DNA of 64,000 bases, taken from contig NZ_JALPRK010000018.1 of assembly GCF_023195895.1 (NCBI RefSeq), forward strand, positions 44,088 to 108,087. Reading direction: 5' to 3'. Both the position numbers and the translations under genes were made by a program. Below are positions 17,502 through 26,795 of this stretch, piece after piece. Under the pieces are notes generated by a model. It was not told where the DNA came from. It searched no databases and worked only from the letters and a program-made list of their open reading frames with translations. The stretch comes from Paenibacillus mellifer (GTDB taxonomy: Bacteria; Bacillota; Bacilli; Paenibacillales; Paenibacillaceae). Position 1 is the stretch's first letter; each line of letters opens with the position of its first letter.

Positions 17502-17936
17502 CTACCGGCAGAACCGGTCGAACGCGTTAGTCAAATCGGCCGCGATTTCCTCAGCCGAACGGTCTTCAATTTGGTGACGCTCGATGAAATGCACGAGCTC
17601 TCCGTCCTTCATCAAAGCGATCGAAGGCGAAGAAGGCGGATACGGCGCGAAATACTCGCGGGCCTTCGCCGTCGCTTCTTTATCTTGTCCAGCGAACACG
17701 GTGAACAAGTGGTCCGGTGTCAGATCGTGTTGCAGCGCCTTCGCAACGCCTGGACGGCATTGTCCCGCCGCACAGCCGCAAACGGAATTGACGACGACGA
17801 GCGCCGTCCCCTTCGCGCTTGGCAACTTCTCTTCAACTTCCTCCGGCAAGCGCAGCTCTTGAACGCCCAACACGGTCAATTCGTCTCTCATCGGTTGCAC
17901 CATGTCTCGCATATATTGGTCAAATGACATCGACAT
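17502..17936 (-). CDS. bacilliredoxin, BrxA/BrxB (YphP/YqiW) family
   Basis: Bacilliredoxins remove bacillithiol from S-bacillithiolated proteins after oxidative stress. The 144-residue product has the family's CGC active site at residues 53-55 in VNSVCGCAAGQCRPG, inside a thioredoxin-like fold, and ends in ERHQIEDRSAEEIAADL. Its presence implies that the organism uses bacillithiol. It is monocistronic, with AAGGAG upstream and a terminator downstream. BrxA and BrxB cannot be told apart here. Confidence 0.94.
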   Translation of the reverse strand: MSMSFDQYMRDMVQPMRDELTVLGVQELRLPEEVEEKLPSAKGTALVVVNSVCGCAAGQCRPGVAKALQHDLTPDHLFTVFAGQDKEATAKAREYFAPYPPSSPSIALMKDGELVHFIERHQIEDRSAEEIAADLTNAFDRFCR

Positions 17937-18078
17937 TACCCATCACTCCTTAAGCATAATAAAATGGCCATTACCCAAGCGCCGCACCTCGCGCCGCCCT
18001 TAGCCAGATTAATTTTATTATACATTCATAAGGAAGGAAAGCAACTCCGCTCCCCATCATTCCCCTGCGAAATGAGGC

Positions 18079-19776
18079 TTAGGAGAGCGGGAAAAGGACG
18101 GTAAACGTGGTCCCTTGGCCCTCCGCCGAATCAACGCTGATTTTGCCGCCGTGGCGTTCAACGATGCTAAGGCATAAAGCCAGCCCAAGCCCTGTCCCCT
18201 TCGCTTTCGTGGTGAAGAAAGGCTCGAACAACTTCTCCCGCTGCCCGGGAGGAATCCCCGGTCCCGTATCACTGACAAGCAACAGTGCTCCTTGTTCGGC
18301 TACCCGGGTCTCGAGCGTCAGCTGTCCCTTCTCTTCCATCGCTTCCATCGCGTTGCGCGACAGGTTCAAGATCAGCTGTTTGATCTCCTTGGCGTTCAGC
18401 AGCAATGGCGGCAAGGCATCGTCCAATTTGACCTCGATCGTTTGCCCGCGAAGGTTCCCGTCCGCCCAGAGCAGCGGCGTCAATTCCTTAATGATGTCGT
18501 GGAGATGGCATTTCTCGCTTTCAACCGGACGATTCTGTGCCAGGGATAGAAAGTCGTTGATGATGCCGTTAGCTCGGTCCAGCTCCTCCATGACGATTCG
18601 ATAGTAGTGGTCCAGCGTCGGCGGGCTCTTCTCCCGCATAAGCTGCAGGAAGCCCCGGACCACCGCCATAGGATTGCGGATCTCGTGAGTAATGCCGGCG
18701 GCCATTTGGCCAACCAGGCCCAGCCGCTCCACATGGTTCAGCTCCATTCGAAGCGTTTCCAATTCGGTGATATCCTGAACAATAGCTACCGCACCGATGA
18801 CTTCCTTGGAGTGACTTTTTTGAATCGGCGAAGTACTGGTAAAATAAATGTGATCGTTCGCTTTGATCAGGTCGGTCATCTTGATTTGGCCTTCAAGCGA
18901 TTGTTCGACCCTGGAGGCGATCGACTCGATTGGGACACCGCTGAGCACATCGTTCAGCTTGCGCAGCAACAAATCCTCGCGCCGCAGCTCCTCCGACTCC
19001 TCGCGGTACGTCCGGTATAATTGGAGAAACGTGTCGTTTATCGATATAATAGAGCCTTGTTGATCCAGCAAGACGATGCCAAGCGGAGCGGCGTCCATCA
19101 TCTGCTGAAGCTTCTCCGCTTCGCGGAAGTACTCACGCGACAGCTGCAACACTTGGCCTCGCAGCTTCTCCTTCTCCAGCGTGCTCTCGATCATGTAGAC
19201 AAACAAGCTGCCGGCCAGCATCGTCACGAGTATGTTGATAAACCCGTTCGACAACGCGCTGAGGTCGGAATGAAATGACATATTGTTTTCCAAAAATGGA
19301 GACAAGCCGATCATCATCTCTCCACCCATGAAGAAAAGGGAAAGGATGGCCACTTTTCCTTGGCGGCTGGTTCTTTTAAAATAACGGGAAGTGAGCAGGA
19401 CGAGGGGATACAAGAGCAGCCCCGTTTCCATGATAAACCCAACAAGGGTGTAATTTACTGCAAATAAAGGATAGAGTATGATTTGCATCAGAGCCAAGGC
19501 GACCCCATCCCGAAACCTGCCATACAGCATCAGGGCAAACAGGGGTAAAATTCCATAATTTAAAGGGATAACGTCCCATAACCGCGAGGCAAAGATGTCG
19601 CAAAGCAGCGTGCTGGTGAAGCAGGTATACGTTAAGCCTATGGCGAAGGGACGCTCCTCGGCTTTACGTTTATTGTGCTGCCAGTAGCAATTTCTTTTCT
19701 CAAACGTCAACGGAAACAGAAAAGCCGGTAAACTGGCGATCAGCACTTGAAGCATGATCTCTTTCACAACATCCAC
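18079..19776 (-). CDS. KinB-like membrane sensor histidine kinase with PAS domain (orphan)
   Basis: The 565-residue protein has about six N-terminal transmembrane helices (residues about 8-200) of the KinB/5TM type. A PAS domain follows (about 224-340) and then the kinase core, with phosphoacceptor His364 in AAGITHEIRNPM, the N box NLSRNAMEAM, and the G boxes DTGPGIP and GTGLGLALC. No response regulator gene is adjacent. Orphan kinases of this layout in Bacillaceae and Paenibacillaceae usually feed the Spo0F/Spo0B/Spo0A phosphorelay, so a role in sporulation entry is inferred. Confidence 0.9.
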   Translation of the reverse strand: MDVVKEIMLQVLIASLPAFLFPLTFEKRNCYWQHNKRKAEERPFAIGLTYTCFTSTLLCDIFASRLWDVIPLNYGILPLFALMLYGRFRDGVALALMQIILYPLFAVNYTLVGFIMETGLLLYPLVLLTSRYFKRTSRQGKVAILSLFFMGGEMMIGLSPFLENNMSFHSDLSALSNGFINILVTMLAGSLFVYMIESTLEKEKLRGQVLQLSREYFREAEKLQQMMDAAPLGIVLLDQQGSIISINDTFLQLYRTYREESEELRREDLLLRKLNDVLSGVPIESIASRVEQSLEGQIKMTDLIKANDHIYFTSTSPIQKSHSKEVIGAVAIVQDITELETLRMELNHVERLGLVGQMAAGITHEIRNPMAVVRGFLQLMREKSPPTLDHYYRIVMEELDRANGIINDFLSLAQNRPVESEKCHLHDIIKELTPLLWADGNLRGQTIEVKLDDALPPLLLNAKEIKQLILNLSRNAMEAMEEKGQLTLETRVAEQGALLLVSDTGPGIPPGQREKLFEPFFTTKAKGTGLGLALCLSIVERHGGKISVDSAEGQGTTFTVLFPLS

Positions 19777-19905
19777 GTTCTCCCTCCTCAGGCGGAAGAA
19801 TACAAGAATACAACTCTAGTTTCGATTAAATCATAGCCGACAAAGTTTTACAATAATGCATAGTTTAGAAAATAGTAAGAAAGTACAAATCGAGAGGATA
19901 CGGAC

Positions 19906-21174
19906 ATGAAAAAAGCAGACGTAATCGTCATTGGCGGCGGCCCCTCCGGGCTGATGGCTGCCATTGCGGCGAGCAAGCAAGGTGCCAAAGTTCTTCTTAT
20001 CGACAAAGGGGACAAGCTGGGGCGCAAATTGGGCATCTCTGGCGGCGGAAGATGTAATGTCACCAACGCGAAGGAGCTTGATGAGCTGATCAAGTATATT
20101 CCTGGAAATGGACGTTTCCTGTACAGCGCTTTAACCACTTTCAGCAATCAGGACATTATGGCGTTCTTTGAGAGTTTAGGGATCAAGTTGAAAGAAGAGG
20201 ACAACGGGCGTATGTTCCCTGTCTCCGATAAAGCCAAAACCGTGGTAGATGCGCTGATCAACAAGGTGCGCTCCCAAGGTGTCCAAATCAGAGTAAACAG
20301 CCCCGTAGAGGAAGTGCTCTATGAGAATGGGCGAACCGTCGGCGTCAGGCTGAAAACAGGGGAAGTGTTAGAAAGCACGGCGGTGATTGTCGCTGTTGGG
20401 GGGAAATCCGTACCCCAAACCGGTTCGACGGGTGACGGATATGCCTGGGCGGAAAGCGCCGGACATACGATAACGGAGCTTTTTCCAACAGAAGTTCCGT
20501 TGACCTCGAACGAGCCCTTCATTCAAAGCAAGGAACTGCAAGGGCTCTCCTTGAGAGACGTTTCTCTTTCCGTATGGAATCCCAAGGGAAAAAGGCTCAT
20601 CGAGCATCAAGGCGACATGTTGTTCACGCACTTCGGGATATCAGGACCGATTGCTTTACGTTGCAGTCAGTTCGTCGTCAAAGCTTTGAAGCAATTTGGT
20701 GTGGGCAATGTTGAAGTGTCCGTCGATTTTGCTCCCGAGAAAAGCATGGACGAGGTCTATAAAGAGACTCTGAAGCTTGCGGAACAAGAACCCAAAAAAT
20801 CAATTAAAAACGTATTAAAAGCTTATTTGCCTGAGAAAGTCATCCCGATCCTTCTTCAGATGGCAGAGTTAGATCCTCACATGACGTACGACCACATTCC
20901 GAAGCAAAGGTGGCTGCAATTCGCCCAGTTCATGAAACGTTTCCCCATTCGGGTGTACGGTACATTATCCATTGAGGAAGCTTTCGTCACGGGCGGCGGG
21001 GTGAATTTAAAGGAAATCGACCCCAAAACAATGCAATCGAAGCTGATGCAAAGACTTTTCTTCTGCGGCGAAATTCTGGATATCCACGGTTATACGGGAG
21101 GGTACAACATTACAGCCGCCTTCTCAACGGGTTATACCGCAGGCAGCAGCGCAGCGCAAAGCATCGACGGATAA
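19906..21174 (+). CDS. NAD(P)/FAD-dependent oxidoreductase, HI0933/BaiN family
   Basis: The 422-residue flavoprotein opens with the FAD-binding dinucleotide motif [14 protein letters not shown]. It then has the family signature [19 protein letters not shown] and ends with [18 protein letters not shown]...[18 protein letters not shown], the HI0933 C-terminal motif. The length is normal. The physiological substrate of this family is unclear for most members; BaiN acts on bile acids, but that function should not be assumed. The gene is divergent from the kinase gene and ends in its own hairpin. Confidence 0.93.
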   Translation: MKKADVIVIGGGPSGLMAAIAASKQGAKVLLIDKGDKLGRKLGISGGGRCNVTNAKELDELIKYIPGNGRFLYSALTTFSNQDIMAFFESLGIKLKEEDNGRMFPVSDKAKTVVDALINKVRSQGVQIRVNSPVEEVLYENGRTVGVRLKTGEVLESTAVIVAVGGKSVPQTGSTGDGYAWAESAGHTITELFPTEVPLTSNEPFIQSKELQGLSLRDVSLSVWNPKGKRLIEHQGDMLFTHFGISGPIALRCSQFVVKALKQFGVGNVEVSVDFAPEKSMDEVYKETLKLAEQEPKKSIKNVLKAYLPEKVIPILLQMAELDPHMTYDHIPKQRWLQFAQFMKRFPIRVYGTLSIEEAFVTGGGVNLKEIDPKTMQSKLMQRLFFCGEILDIHGYTGGYNITAAFSTGYTAGSSAAQSIDG

Positions 21175-21187
21175 ATGAGGAACGGTA

Positions 21188-21227
21188 AACGGGACGCCGC
21201 AGAGCTAAAGGCCTGCTTCGTCCCGTT
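21188..21227 (+). terminator. probable intrinsic terminator
   Basis: AACGGGACG and CGTCCCGTT pair around an inner GCAG/CTGC. The T tail is weak (GTTGTT). It lies between two convergent genes. Confidence 0.65.
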
Positions 21228-21255
21228 GTTCATCTCCGTCCTCCGGCGGTGTGGA

Positions 21256-21780
21256 TCAGTTTGAATGATCCGCATGATCCTGATCATCCATCTCGCATCG
21301 GTCCGCCTCCAACCGATCATGTTCCCTTCGCTCGATCCAGCTGCCGATGCGCACAAAGACAAAGGCGATCACTACAGTGAATAACACAATGCCGTAGAAG
21401 CCGGCGCCAATCCCGATCCCCACACCGCCGGCAAATAGGATCATCGCCGCGGATGTCAGTCCCTTCACCTCGAATCCGGCCTTCATGATGAGGCCCGCTC
21501 CGAGAAACCCCAGTCCGCTGACGATTTGCGCCGTAAGCCGCATCGGGTCCATCATCGTTCGGTCGTGCAAATGGCCGTATTGAACGACGCTCTCGATCGA
21601 GATAATCGTAATGAGCGCCGACGCGAGTGTGACGAACGTATACGTCTTCACACCCGCCGGCTTGTTCTTGTGCGTGCGGTCGAAGCCGATCACGAGTCCG
21701 AGCAATGCGCTGATGAGCACCCGGAAATAGATTTCATACATGTAAAAGAAAGCCATCATCTGCATCCCCGCTTCACGCAT
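21256..21780 (-). CDS. MgtC/SapB family membrane protein
   Basis: The 174-residue protein has an N-terminal four-to-five-helix membrane domain with MgtC family motifs: ALLGLVIGFDRTHKNKPAGVKTYTFVTLASALITI and RLTAQIVSGLGFLGAGLIMK, then TSAAMILFAGGVGIGIG. A short acidic, His-rich tail (EMDDQDHADHSN) ends the protein. MgtC-like proteins are linked to low-Mg growth and control of F-ATPase in pathogens; the role here is unknown. The ATG at 21780 has GGAGGGGGG before it, better than the frame start at 21825. Confidence 0.9.
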   Translation of the reverse strand: MREAGMQMMAFFYMYEIYFRVLISALLGLVIGFDRTHKNKPAGVKTYTFVTLASALITIISIESVVQYGHLHDRTMMDPMRLTAQIVSGLGFLGAGLIMKAGFEVKGLTSAAMILFAGGVGIGIGAGFYGIVLFTVVIAFVFVRIGSWIERREHDRLEADRCEMDDQDHADHSN

Positions 21781-21862
21781 CCTCCCCCCTCCAATCGATA
21801 CGCCTTCCGGTTTGCCCGTCAGCATACACCGCTGTCAACTAGGGTTCTCTGACTCCGTCACC

Positions 21863-22450
21863 TCACCCTTCACCGTCATTCCCTTTCTCGGACAGCTTCG
21901 CATCCAACCTTTCAGCCAGTTCGATCAGCTCCAACGGAGTTCCAATTGTACACTGCGGGATCTCCGAATCGTCTGCCGGCGTCTTCGGATAACGCGGCGT
22001 CCAGCTTAGGAACACGCTCGTGATTCCGAGCGCATTTGCTCCCTTGGCGTCGCGGCTTAAGTTGTTGCCGACCATGATGATTCGGGGAAGATCAGACTCA
22101 TCCAGCTCCATCGCGCCCATCGCTGCCTTGAACATCCGCGGACTCGGCTTCGTTGCACGGATGTTCTCGGAGTAGATGAGCGTCTCGAAATATTCATACA
22201 GCCCGTTTCGGGTCAGCAGGTTCTTGAACGATTGCGCAGCGCCGTCGGCCACAATCGCCAGCCGGAATCCTCGCTCCGCCAGCGTCTTCACCATCACGTC
22301 CGCGCCGGGAATGACCCGGCCGTCAAGCACGATGCCCTCCTCGTCCCTTGTCTCCGTGCTTTCATCAATAATCGTATCTCCGCAATCCAGGAAGATAATC
22401 AACTTTCTTGGATTTGGATTGGCTGGGGCATGTTCAATCATGGCGTACAC
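21863..22450 (-). CDS. HAD-like hydrolase with degenerate active-site motifs
   Basis: The 195-residue protein has the haloacid dehalogenase fold with a short cap. Motif I reads FLDCGDTII: the nucleophile Asp is present but the second Asp of DxDxT is Gly. Motif III Lys is in ATKPSPRMF. Motif IV reads MVGNNLSRD instead of GD...D. Catalysis may thus be altered or lost, although some true phosphatases share a DxG motif. Its start overlaps the end of the ABC ATPase gene by 17 bp, so it belongs to the transporter operon, perhaps as a phosphatase acting on the imported compound. Confidence 0.85.
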   Translation of the reverse strand: MYAMIEHAPANPNPRKLIIFLDCGDTIIDESTETRDEEGIVLDGRVIPGADVMVKTLAERGFRLAIVADGAAQSFKNLLTRNGLYEYFETLIYSENIRATKPSPRMFKAAMGAMELDESDLPRIIMVGNNLSRDAKGANALGITSVFLSWTPRYPKTPADDSEIPQCTIGTPLELIELAERLDAKLSEKGNDGEG

Positions 22451-23453
22451 CTCTTAAGTTTAATTGTTCCGCATAGTGGCAGGCCACGGAATGGCCGTCC
22501 GCGATTTCCCGGAGTTCCGGCGATTGCAGCTCGCATTTCTCGGTGCGGTAGGCACAGCGCGGATGGAAATGGCAGCCGCTCGGCGGATGGGCCGGATTCG
22601 GCACCTCGCCATCCAGAATGATACGGCTGTGGTCCGCTTCCGGATCGGGCTGCGGCACGGCTGACATAAGTGCCTCCGTATACGGATGTTTGGGACCCGC
22701 GAACAACGCCTTCGTTGGCGCCAGTTCGACGATACGTCCCAAATGCATGACGGCAACACGATCTGAAATGTTCTGCACAATAGACAAGTCGTGCGAAATA
22801 AAGAGATACGTAATCTTAAACTGTTCCTGTAAATCCTTAAGCAGATTAATGATCTGCGCTTGAATGGACACGTCCAGCGCGGACACCGCCTCGTCACAGA
22901 CGATCAGCCGCGGCTTCATGATCAGGGCGCGGGCGATGGCGATCCGCTGGCGCTGGCCGCCGGAGAATGCATGCGGATAACGGCGTAGATAACTGGCGTT
23001 GAGGCCAGCTTTTTCCGCGATATCCTTCACTCTCTCTTCGACCTCTGACCGGCTCAGCTTGAAGTTGGCGACAAGCGGCTCCGAAATAATATCGAACACG
23101 CTCATGCGCGGGCTAAGAGAGGAGTAAGGATCCTGAAAAATCATCTGGATATCTCTGCGCAGCCGCTTCGCTTCCTTTCCCTTCAGCTTCAGAAAGTCGA
23201 CGCGTTCCTCCTCTTCGGTGCGGTAAATGACTTGCCCTGTGGTGGCGGGGATGCCTTTGACCAGGCAACGGCCCAGCGTCGTCTTGCCGCAGCCGGATTC
23301 CCCAACGATACTTAGCGTCTCGCCTTCGTACAACTCGAACGAAATATCGCTTAACACCTGAACCTTTGTCGGCTTAGCGAATAACTTCGCCGACTTCGGC
23401 TTCACCTGAAATTCCTTGTTCAACCCGACAACGTCGAGCATGGCTTTCGTCAA
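22434..23453 (-). CDS. oligopeptide-type ABC transporter ATP-binding protein, OppF-like
   Basis: The 340-residue ATPase has the Walker A motif GESGCGKTT, the signature FSGGQRQR and the Walker B LIVCDEAVSALD. It also has the C-terminal Opp/Dpp extension with HPPSGCHFHPRCAYR...C, which carries the cysteines of the 4Fe-4S type cluster reported for this class. I chose the TTG at 23453: it overlaps the TGA of the preceding gene (TTGA) and has GGAAGGAGG nine bases upstream, whereas the frame start at 23492 has no such site. It powers import together with the OppD-like subunit. Confidence 0.92.
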   Translation of the reverse strand: MTKAMLDVVGLNKEFQVKPKSAKLFAKPTKVQVLSDISFELYEGETLSIVGESGCGKTTLGRCLVKGIPATTGQVIYRTEEEERVDFLKLKGKEAKRLRRDIQMIFQDPYSSLSPRMSVFDIISEPLVANFKLSRSEVEERVKDIAEKAGLNASYLRRYPHAFSGGQRQRIAIARALIMKPRLIVCDEAVSALDVSIQAQIINLLKDLQEQFKITYLFISHDLSIVQNISDRVAVMHLGRIVELAPTKALFAGPKHPYTEALMSAVPQPDPEADHSRIILDGEVPNPAHPPSGCHFHPRCAYRTEKCELQSPELREIADGHSVACHYAEQLNLRGVRHD

Positions 23454-24493
23454 GGCGATTCGCCTCCTTCCGGTTCCGAGTACAGGAAGCATCTGACGGT
23501 ATGATCCTCGGAAATCGAGGTTATCGGAACGGCAGACGCATTACACACCCCTTCGATGCGGTCCTTACAGCGTTCATAGAAGCTGCACATCGGCGGCATA
23601 TCGATTGCCATCGGCACCGAGCCCTCGATGGACTCCAGCCGCTTCTCCTTGCCCCCTCCAAGCCGTGGCATCGATCTCATTAAGCCTTTGGTGTAAGGAT
23701 GTTTGGGATTGCGGAACAATTCCTTCACCGGCGCTTGCTCAACGATTTTGCCCAGGTACATCACCGCGACCTCGTCACACATCTGCGCGATGATGCCAAG
23801 GTCGTGCGTAACCAGTAGGATCGACATGCCAAATTCCTGCTGAAGCGACCGCATCAGTTCAAGCACCTGCGCCTGAATGGTCACATCCAACGCTGTCGTC
23901 GGCTCGTCGGCAATCAAAAGCTCGGGGTTGCACGACAGCGCCATCGAGATCATCGCGCGCTGCCGCATCCCTCCGGAGAACTCGTGCGGATATTGATCAA
24001 ACCGCTTCTCCTCGTCCGAGATGCCGACCTTGGATAACATCTGGAGCGCAATTTGTTTGGCTTCTTTCTTGTCCTTCGTCCGGTGGATGCGAATCGCCTC
24101 CATGATCTGATTGCCGATCGTATACATCGGGGAGAACGCCGTCATCGGCTCTTGAAAAATCATCGAGATTCTGCGGCCGCGGATGGAGCGGATTGCCTTG
24201 CCGTTGGGTTCAAGAGAAAGGATGTCAATCCCCTTCTCTCCCTCGCTGTCGGAAGGGCGGTAATGAATGGAACCCGACGTCTCGCATTCCTTAGGATTGA
24301 GACTGATGAGCGATCGGCTGGTTAAGCTTTTGCCGCAGCCGGACTCGCCGACGAGCCCCAGGGTCTTCCCTTTTTGAATTTCAAAATCAACCCCGTCCAC
24401 AGCATTCATAACCCCGTTGTCCATCTGGATACGAATCTTCAAGTTTCGAACCGAGAGCAGAGGCTGCTCGGTTGCTAGCGGTTGCGTCGTCAT
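23450..24493 (-). CDS. oligopeptide-type ABC transporter ATP-binding protein, OppD-like
   Basis: The 347-residue ATPase has the Walker A motif GESGCGKSLT, the signature FSGGMRQRAMI, the Walker B LLIADEPTTALD and the switch LLVTHDLGIIAQ. The C-terminal extension CSFYERCKDRIEGVC resembles the cysteine motif of OppD/DppD. It forms the heterodimeric motor with the next gene. The gene lies 34 bp after the OppC-like permease gene on the same strand. Confidence 0.94.
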   Translation of the reverse strand: MTTQPLATEQPLLSVRNLKIRIQMDNGVMNAVDGVDFEIQKGKTLGLVGESGCGKSLTSRSLISLNPKECETSGSIHYRPSDSEGEKGIDILSLEPNGKAIRSIRGRRISMIFQEPMTAFSPMYTIGNQIMEAIRIHRTKDKKEAKQIALQMLSKVGISDEEKRFDQYPHEFSGGMRQRAMISMALSCNPELLIADEPTTALDVTIQAQVLELMRSLQQEFGMSILLVTHDLGIIAQMCDEVAVMYLGKIVEQAPVKELFRNPKHPYTKGLMRSMPRLGGGKEKRLESIEGSVPMAIDMPPMCSFYERCKDRIEGVCNASAVPITSISEDHTVRCFLYSEPEGGESP

Positions 24494-24527
24494 ACGGTCC
24501 CCTCGCTCGCTTCATAGTATCGTTGAA

Positions 24528-25691
24528 TCATTTCTTGTATGGATCGGCGGCATCGCGCATCCCGTCGCCCAGGAAGTTGTAAGTCAGCACGGTTAATATG
24601 ACGATGCCCAGCGGGAACAGCTTCCACGGATACAAGGCAACGTTCTCGATCTGCTGGGCTTCCTGCAGCAACACGCCCCAGCTTGTCGCAGGGGAGCGAA
24701 TGCCAAGGCCCAGGAAGCTCATCGCCGTCTCGGAGAGAATCATGCCGGGAATCGCCAGCGTCGTCGCCACGACGAGGTAGCTGATAAAGCCGGGCAGCAA
24801 ATGCTTAATAATGATTTTCGTATCGCTGACCCCGGCGATTTTGGCTGCAACGACGTAGTCTTCATTTTTCAACGAGATGAACTTTCCCCGCACGACACGC
24901 GCCAGATCCGTCCAACCGATCAACGCGAAGATGATCACGATGTAGAGATACATCGTGACGACCGGGATGCGCGGCGGAATCGCCGCCGATAATGCCATCC
25001 ACAGCGGCAACGTTGGGAACGAGCGGATAATCTCGATGATCCGTTGGATCAGCGAATCGATCCAGCCGCCGAAGTAGCCGGAGATTCCGCCAAGAATGAG
25101 GCCGATCACGAAGCTGATGCCTACCCCGACTAGCGGGATTGACAGCGAAATTTGACTGCCAAGCACAATGCGGGAGAATAAATCCCGGCCCATGCCGTCC
25201 GTGCCAAGCATGAAGATTCGCCCCGGCTGCTCAACCCCCAGTAGGTGAATGTCGGTGCGGAACAAGCCGAGGAACTTGTAGTCCTCCCCCTTGACGAACA
25301 ATTGCAGCGGATATCTCTTCTCCTCGTTATTGACGAAAATTTTGCGCATCGTCTCCGGATCCCGCTCGGATTTCAACTCATAGACAAAGGGACGAAGGTG
25401 GAATTTCCCCTCGGCGTCAACGAAGCGCGGCAGCGTTGGCGGCGCGTTGACGTATTTACTGTCATAACTTTGCAGGCTATACGGCGCGATGAATTGGGCC
25501 AGCAGCGCGACAATGTACAGCAGCCCGAGAATGACAATGCTGATCCGGGCCAGCTTGTGCTTCTTGAACCTCAAGTACATCAGCTTCCATTGCGAGCTGT
25601 AGTTCAGGTCCGATTTATCGTCCTGCTTGCCTGGCCTTGGGACTTTGGCGGTTGTCGGAACTTTCTTCTTAAATATCGTCGATGTGTTCAT
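24528..25691 (-). CDS. oligopeptide-type ABC transporter permease, OppC-like
   Basis: The 387-residue permease has an N-terminal cytoplasmic stretch and then the OppC_N transmembrane helix (about 50-70, ISIVILGLLYIVALLAQFIA). A large periplasmic insert (about 75-165) and the BPD_transp_1 domain with five helices follow. The EAA loop reads KIAGVSDTKIIIKHLLPG. At 387 residues it is longer than typical OppC (about 300) because of the insert, a feature of the larger DppC/AppC-like forms. It pairs with the permease encoded 2 bp upstream. Confidence 0.92.
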   Translation of the reverse strand: MNTSTIFKKKVPTTAKVPRPGKQDDKSDLNYSSQWKLMYLRFKKHKLARISIVILGLLYIVALLAQFIAPYSLQSYDSKYVNAPPTLPRFVDAEGKFHLRPFVYELKSERDPETMRKIFVNNEEKRYPLQLFVKGEDYKFLGLFRTDIHLLGVEQPGRIFMLGTDGMGRDLFSRIVLGSQISLSIPLVGVGISFVIGLILGGISGYFGGWIDSLIQRIIEIIRSFPTLPLWMALSAAIPPRIPVVTMYLYIVIIFALIGWTDLARVVRGKFISLKNEDYVVAAKIAGVSDTKIIIKHLLPGFISYLVVATTLAIPGMILSETAMSFLGLGIRSPATSWGVLLQEAQQIENVALYPWKLFPLGIVILTVLTYNFLGDGMRDAADPYKK

Positions 25692-25693
25692 CG

Positions 25694-26692
25694 TTAGTTA
25701 CCTCTGAACTCTGTACGAATTTTTGGATCAAGCCAAGCCAGCAAAATATCCGAGATCAACGTTCCCAGCACGGTAAGCAACGCCATAAACAGCAGCCATG
25801 AACCGGCTAAGTACATGTCTTGGCCCAACAGGGCATTGTACATGACCGGCCCCTGGATCGGAAGGTTAAGGACGATCGCGGTAATGGTCGAACCCGTAAA
25901 AATAGAAGATAGCGACCAGCCGAGCGTACTTACGATCGGGTTTAAGGCGGCGCGCGTCGGATATTTGAACAGAATTTTCAGATTCGATACGCCCTTCGCG
26001 CGGGCGGTTACGATATTCGGCTTGTTCAACTCGTCAAGCATCTGGCCTCTCATGACGCGGATCAGATCCGCAGTATGCGCAATCCCGATGACAATGACCG
26101 GGATGATCAAGTGCTTCGCCAAATCAACCACTTTATCCATAGACCACGGCGCATTGACGTATTCGGGCGAGAACAGTCCTAGCAGCGGGTCCCCAAACCA
26201 TTTGTAGGAGAAAAACATCAGAATAATAGCCAGCAGGAAGTTCGGTGTCGCCATGCCGATAAAACTGATTCCCGAGAAGAAATAGTCCCCTGCGGAATAC
26301 TGCTTCACGGCCGTATAGATGCCGATCGGGATCGCAACGATATAATGGAAAAACAACGTGACGAACGAGACGACAAGCGTAAGGCCCATATACTGCTTGA
26401 CGACGTCTAGAACCGGTTTGTTGTAGCTAAACGAAAAGCCAAAATCGCCGTGAAGCACGATTTTTTTGATCCAGACCGCATATTGCTCGTATACCGGACC
26501 GCTTAGCCCCAGGTTCTCTCTCATCTCATCCATTTCCTCCGCCGTCATGTTGTCGCCCGCGGCCGCCATTTGCGCCGCATAGGTGGACACGTAGTCCCCG
26601 GGAGGCAGCTGGATAATATAGAAGACGATAAACGAGATCAGGATGACGACGGGAATGGCCAATAAAATGCGCTTGAGAATGTATTGAAGCAT
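25694..26692 (-). CDS. oligopeptide-type ABC transporter permease, OppB-like
   Basis: The 332-residue permease begins MLQYILKRILLAIPVVILISFIVFYII, the classic OppB/DppB N-terminus. It has six predicted helices and an EAA loop RAKGVSNLKILFKYPTRAALNPIV. It forms the membrane channel with the OppC-like protein. The gene follows the binding-protein gene by about 100 bp on the same strand. Confidence 0.94.
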   Translation of the reverse strand: MLQYILKRILLAIPVVILISFIVFYIIQLPPGDYVSTYAAQMAAAGDNMTAEEMDEMRENLGLSGPVYEQYAVWIKKIVLHGDFGFSFSYNKPVLDVVKQYMGLTLVVSFVTLFFHYIVAIPIGIYTAVKQYSAGDYFFSGISFIGMATPNFLLAIILMFFSYKWFGDPLLGLFSPEYVNAPWSMDKVVDLAKHLIIPVIVIGIAHTADLIRVMRGQMLDELNKPNIVTARAKGVSNLKILFKYPTRAALNPIVSTLGWSLSSIFTGSTITAIVLNLPIQGPVMYNALLGQDMYLAGSWLLFMALLTVLGTLISDILLAWLDPKIRTEFRGN

Positions 26693-26795
26693 CTGTGATC
26701 TGTCCCCTCCAATGCGATTTCGCGCGTGCCCGGCATGGAGACGTGGGCAACGGGAAACTTGGATTTCCCGCCGCCGCCTCCCTGTATCGCCGAGT

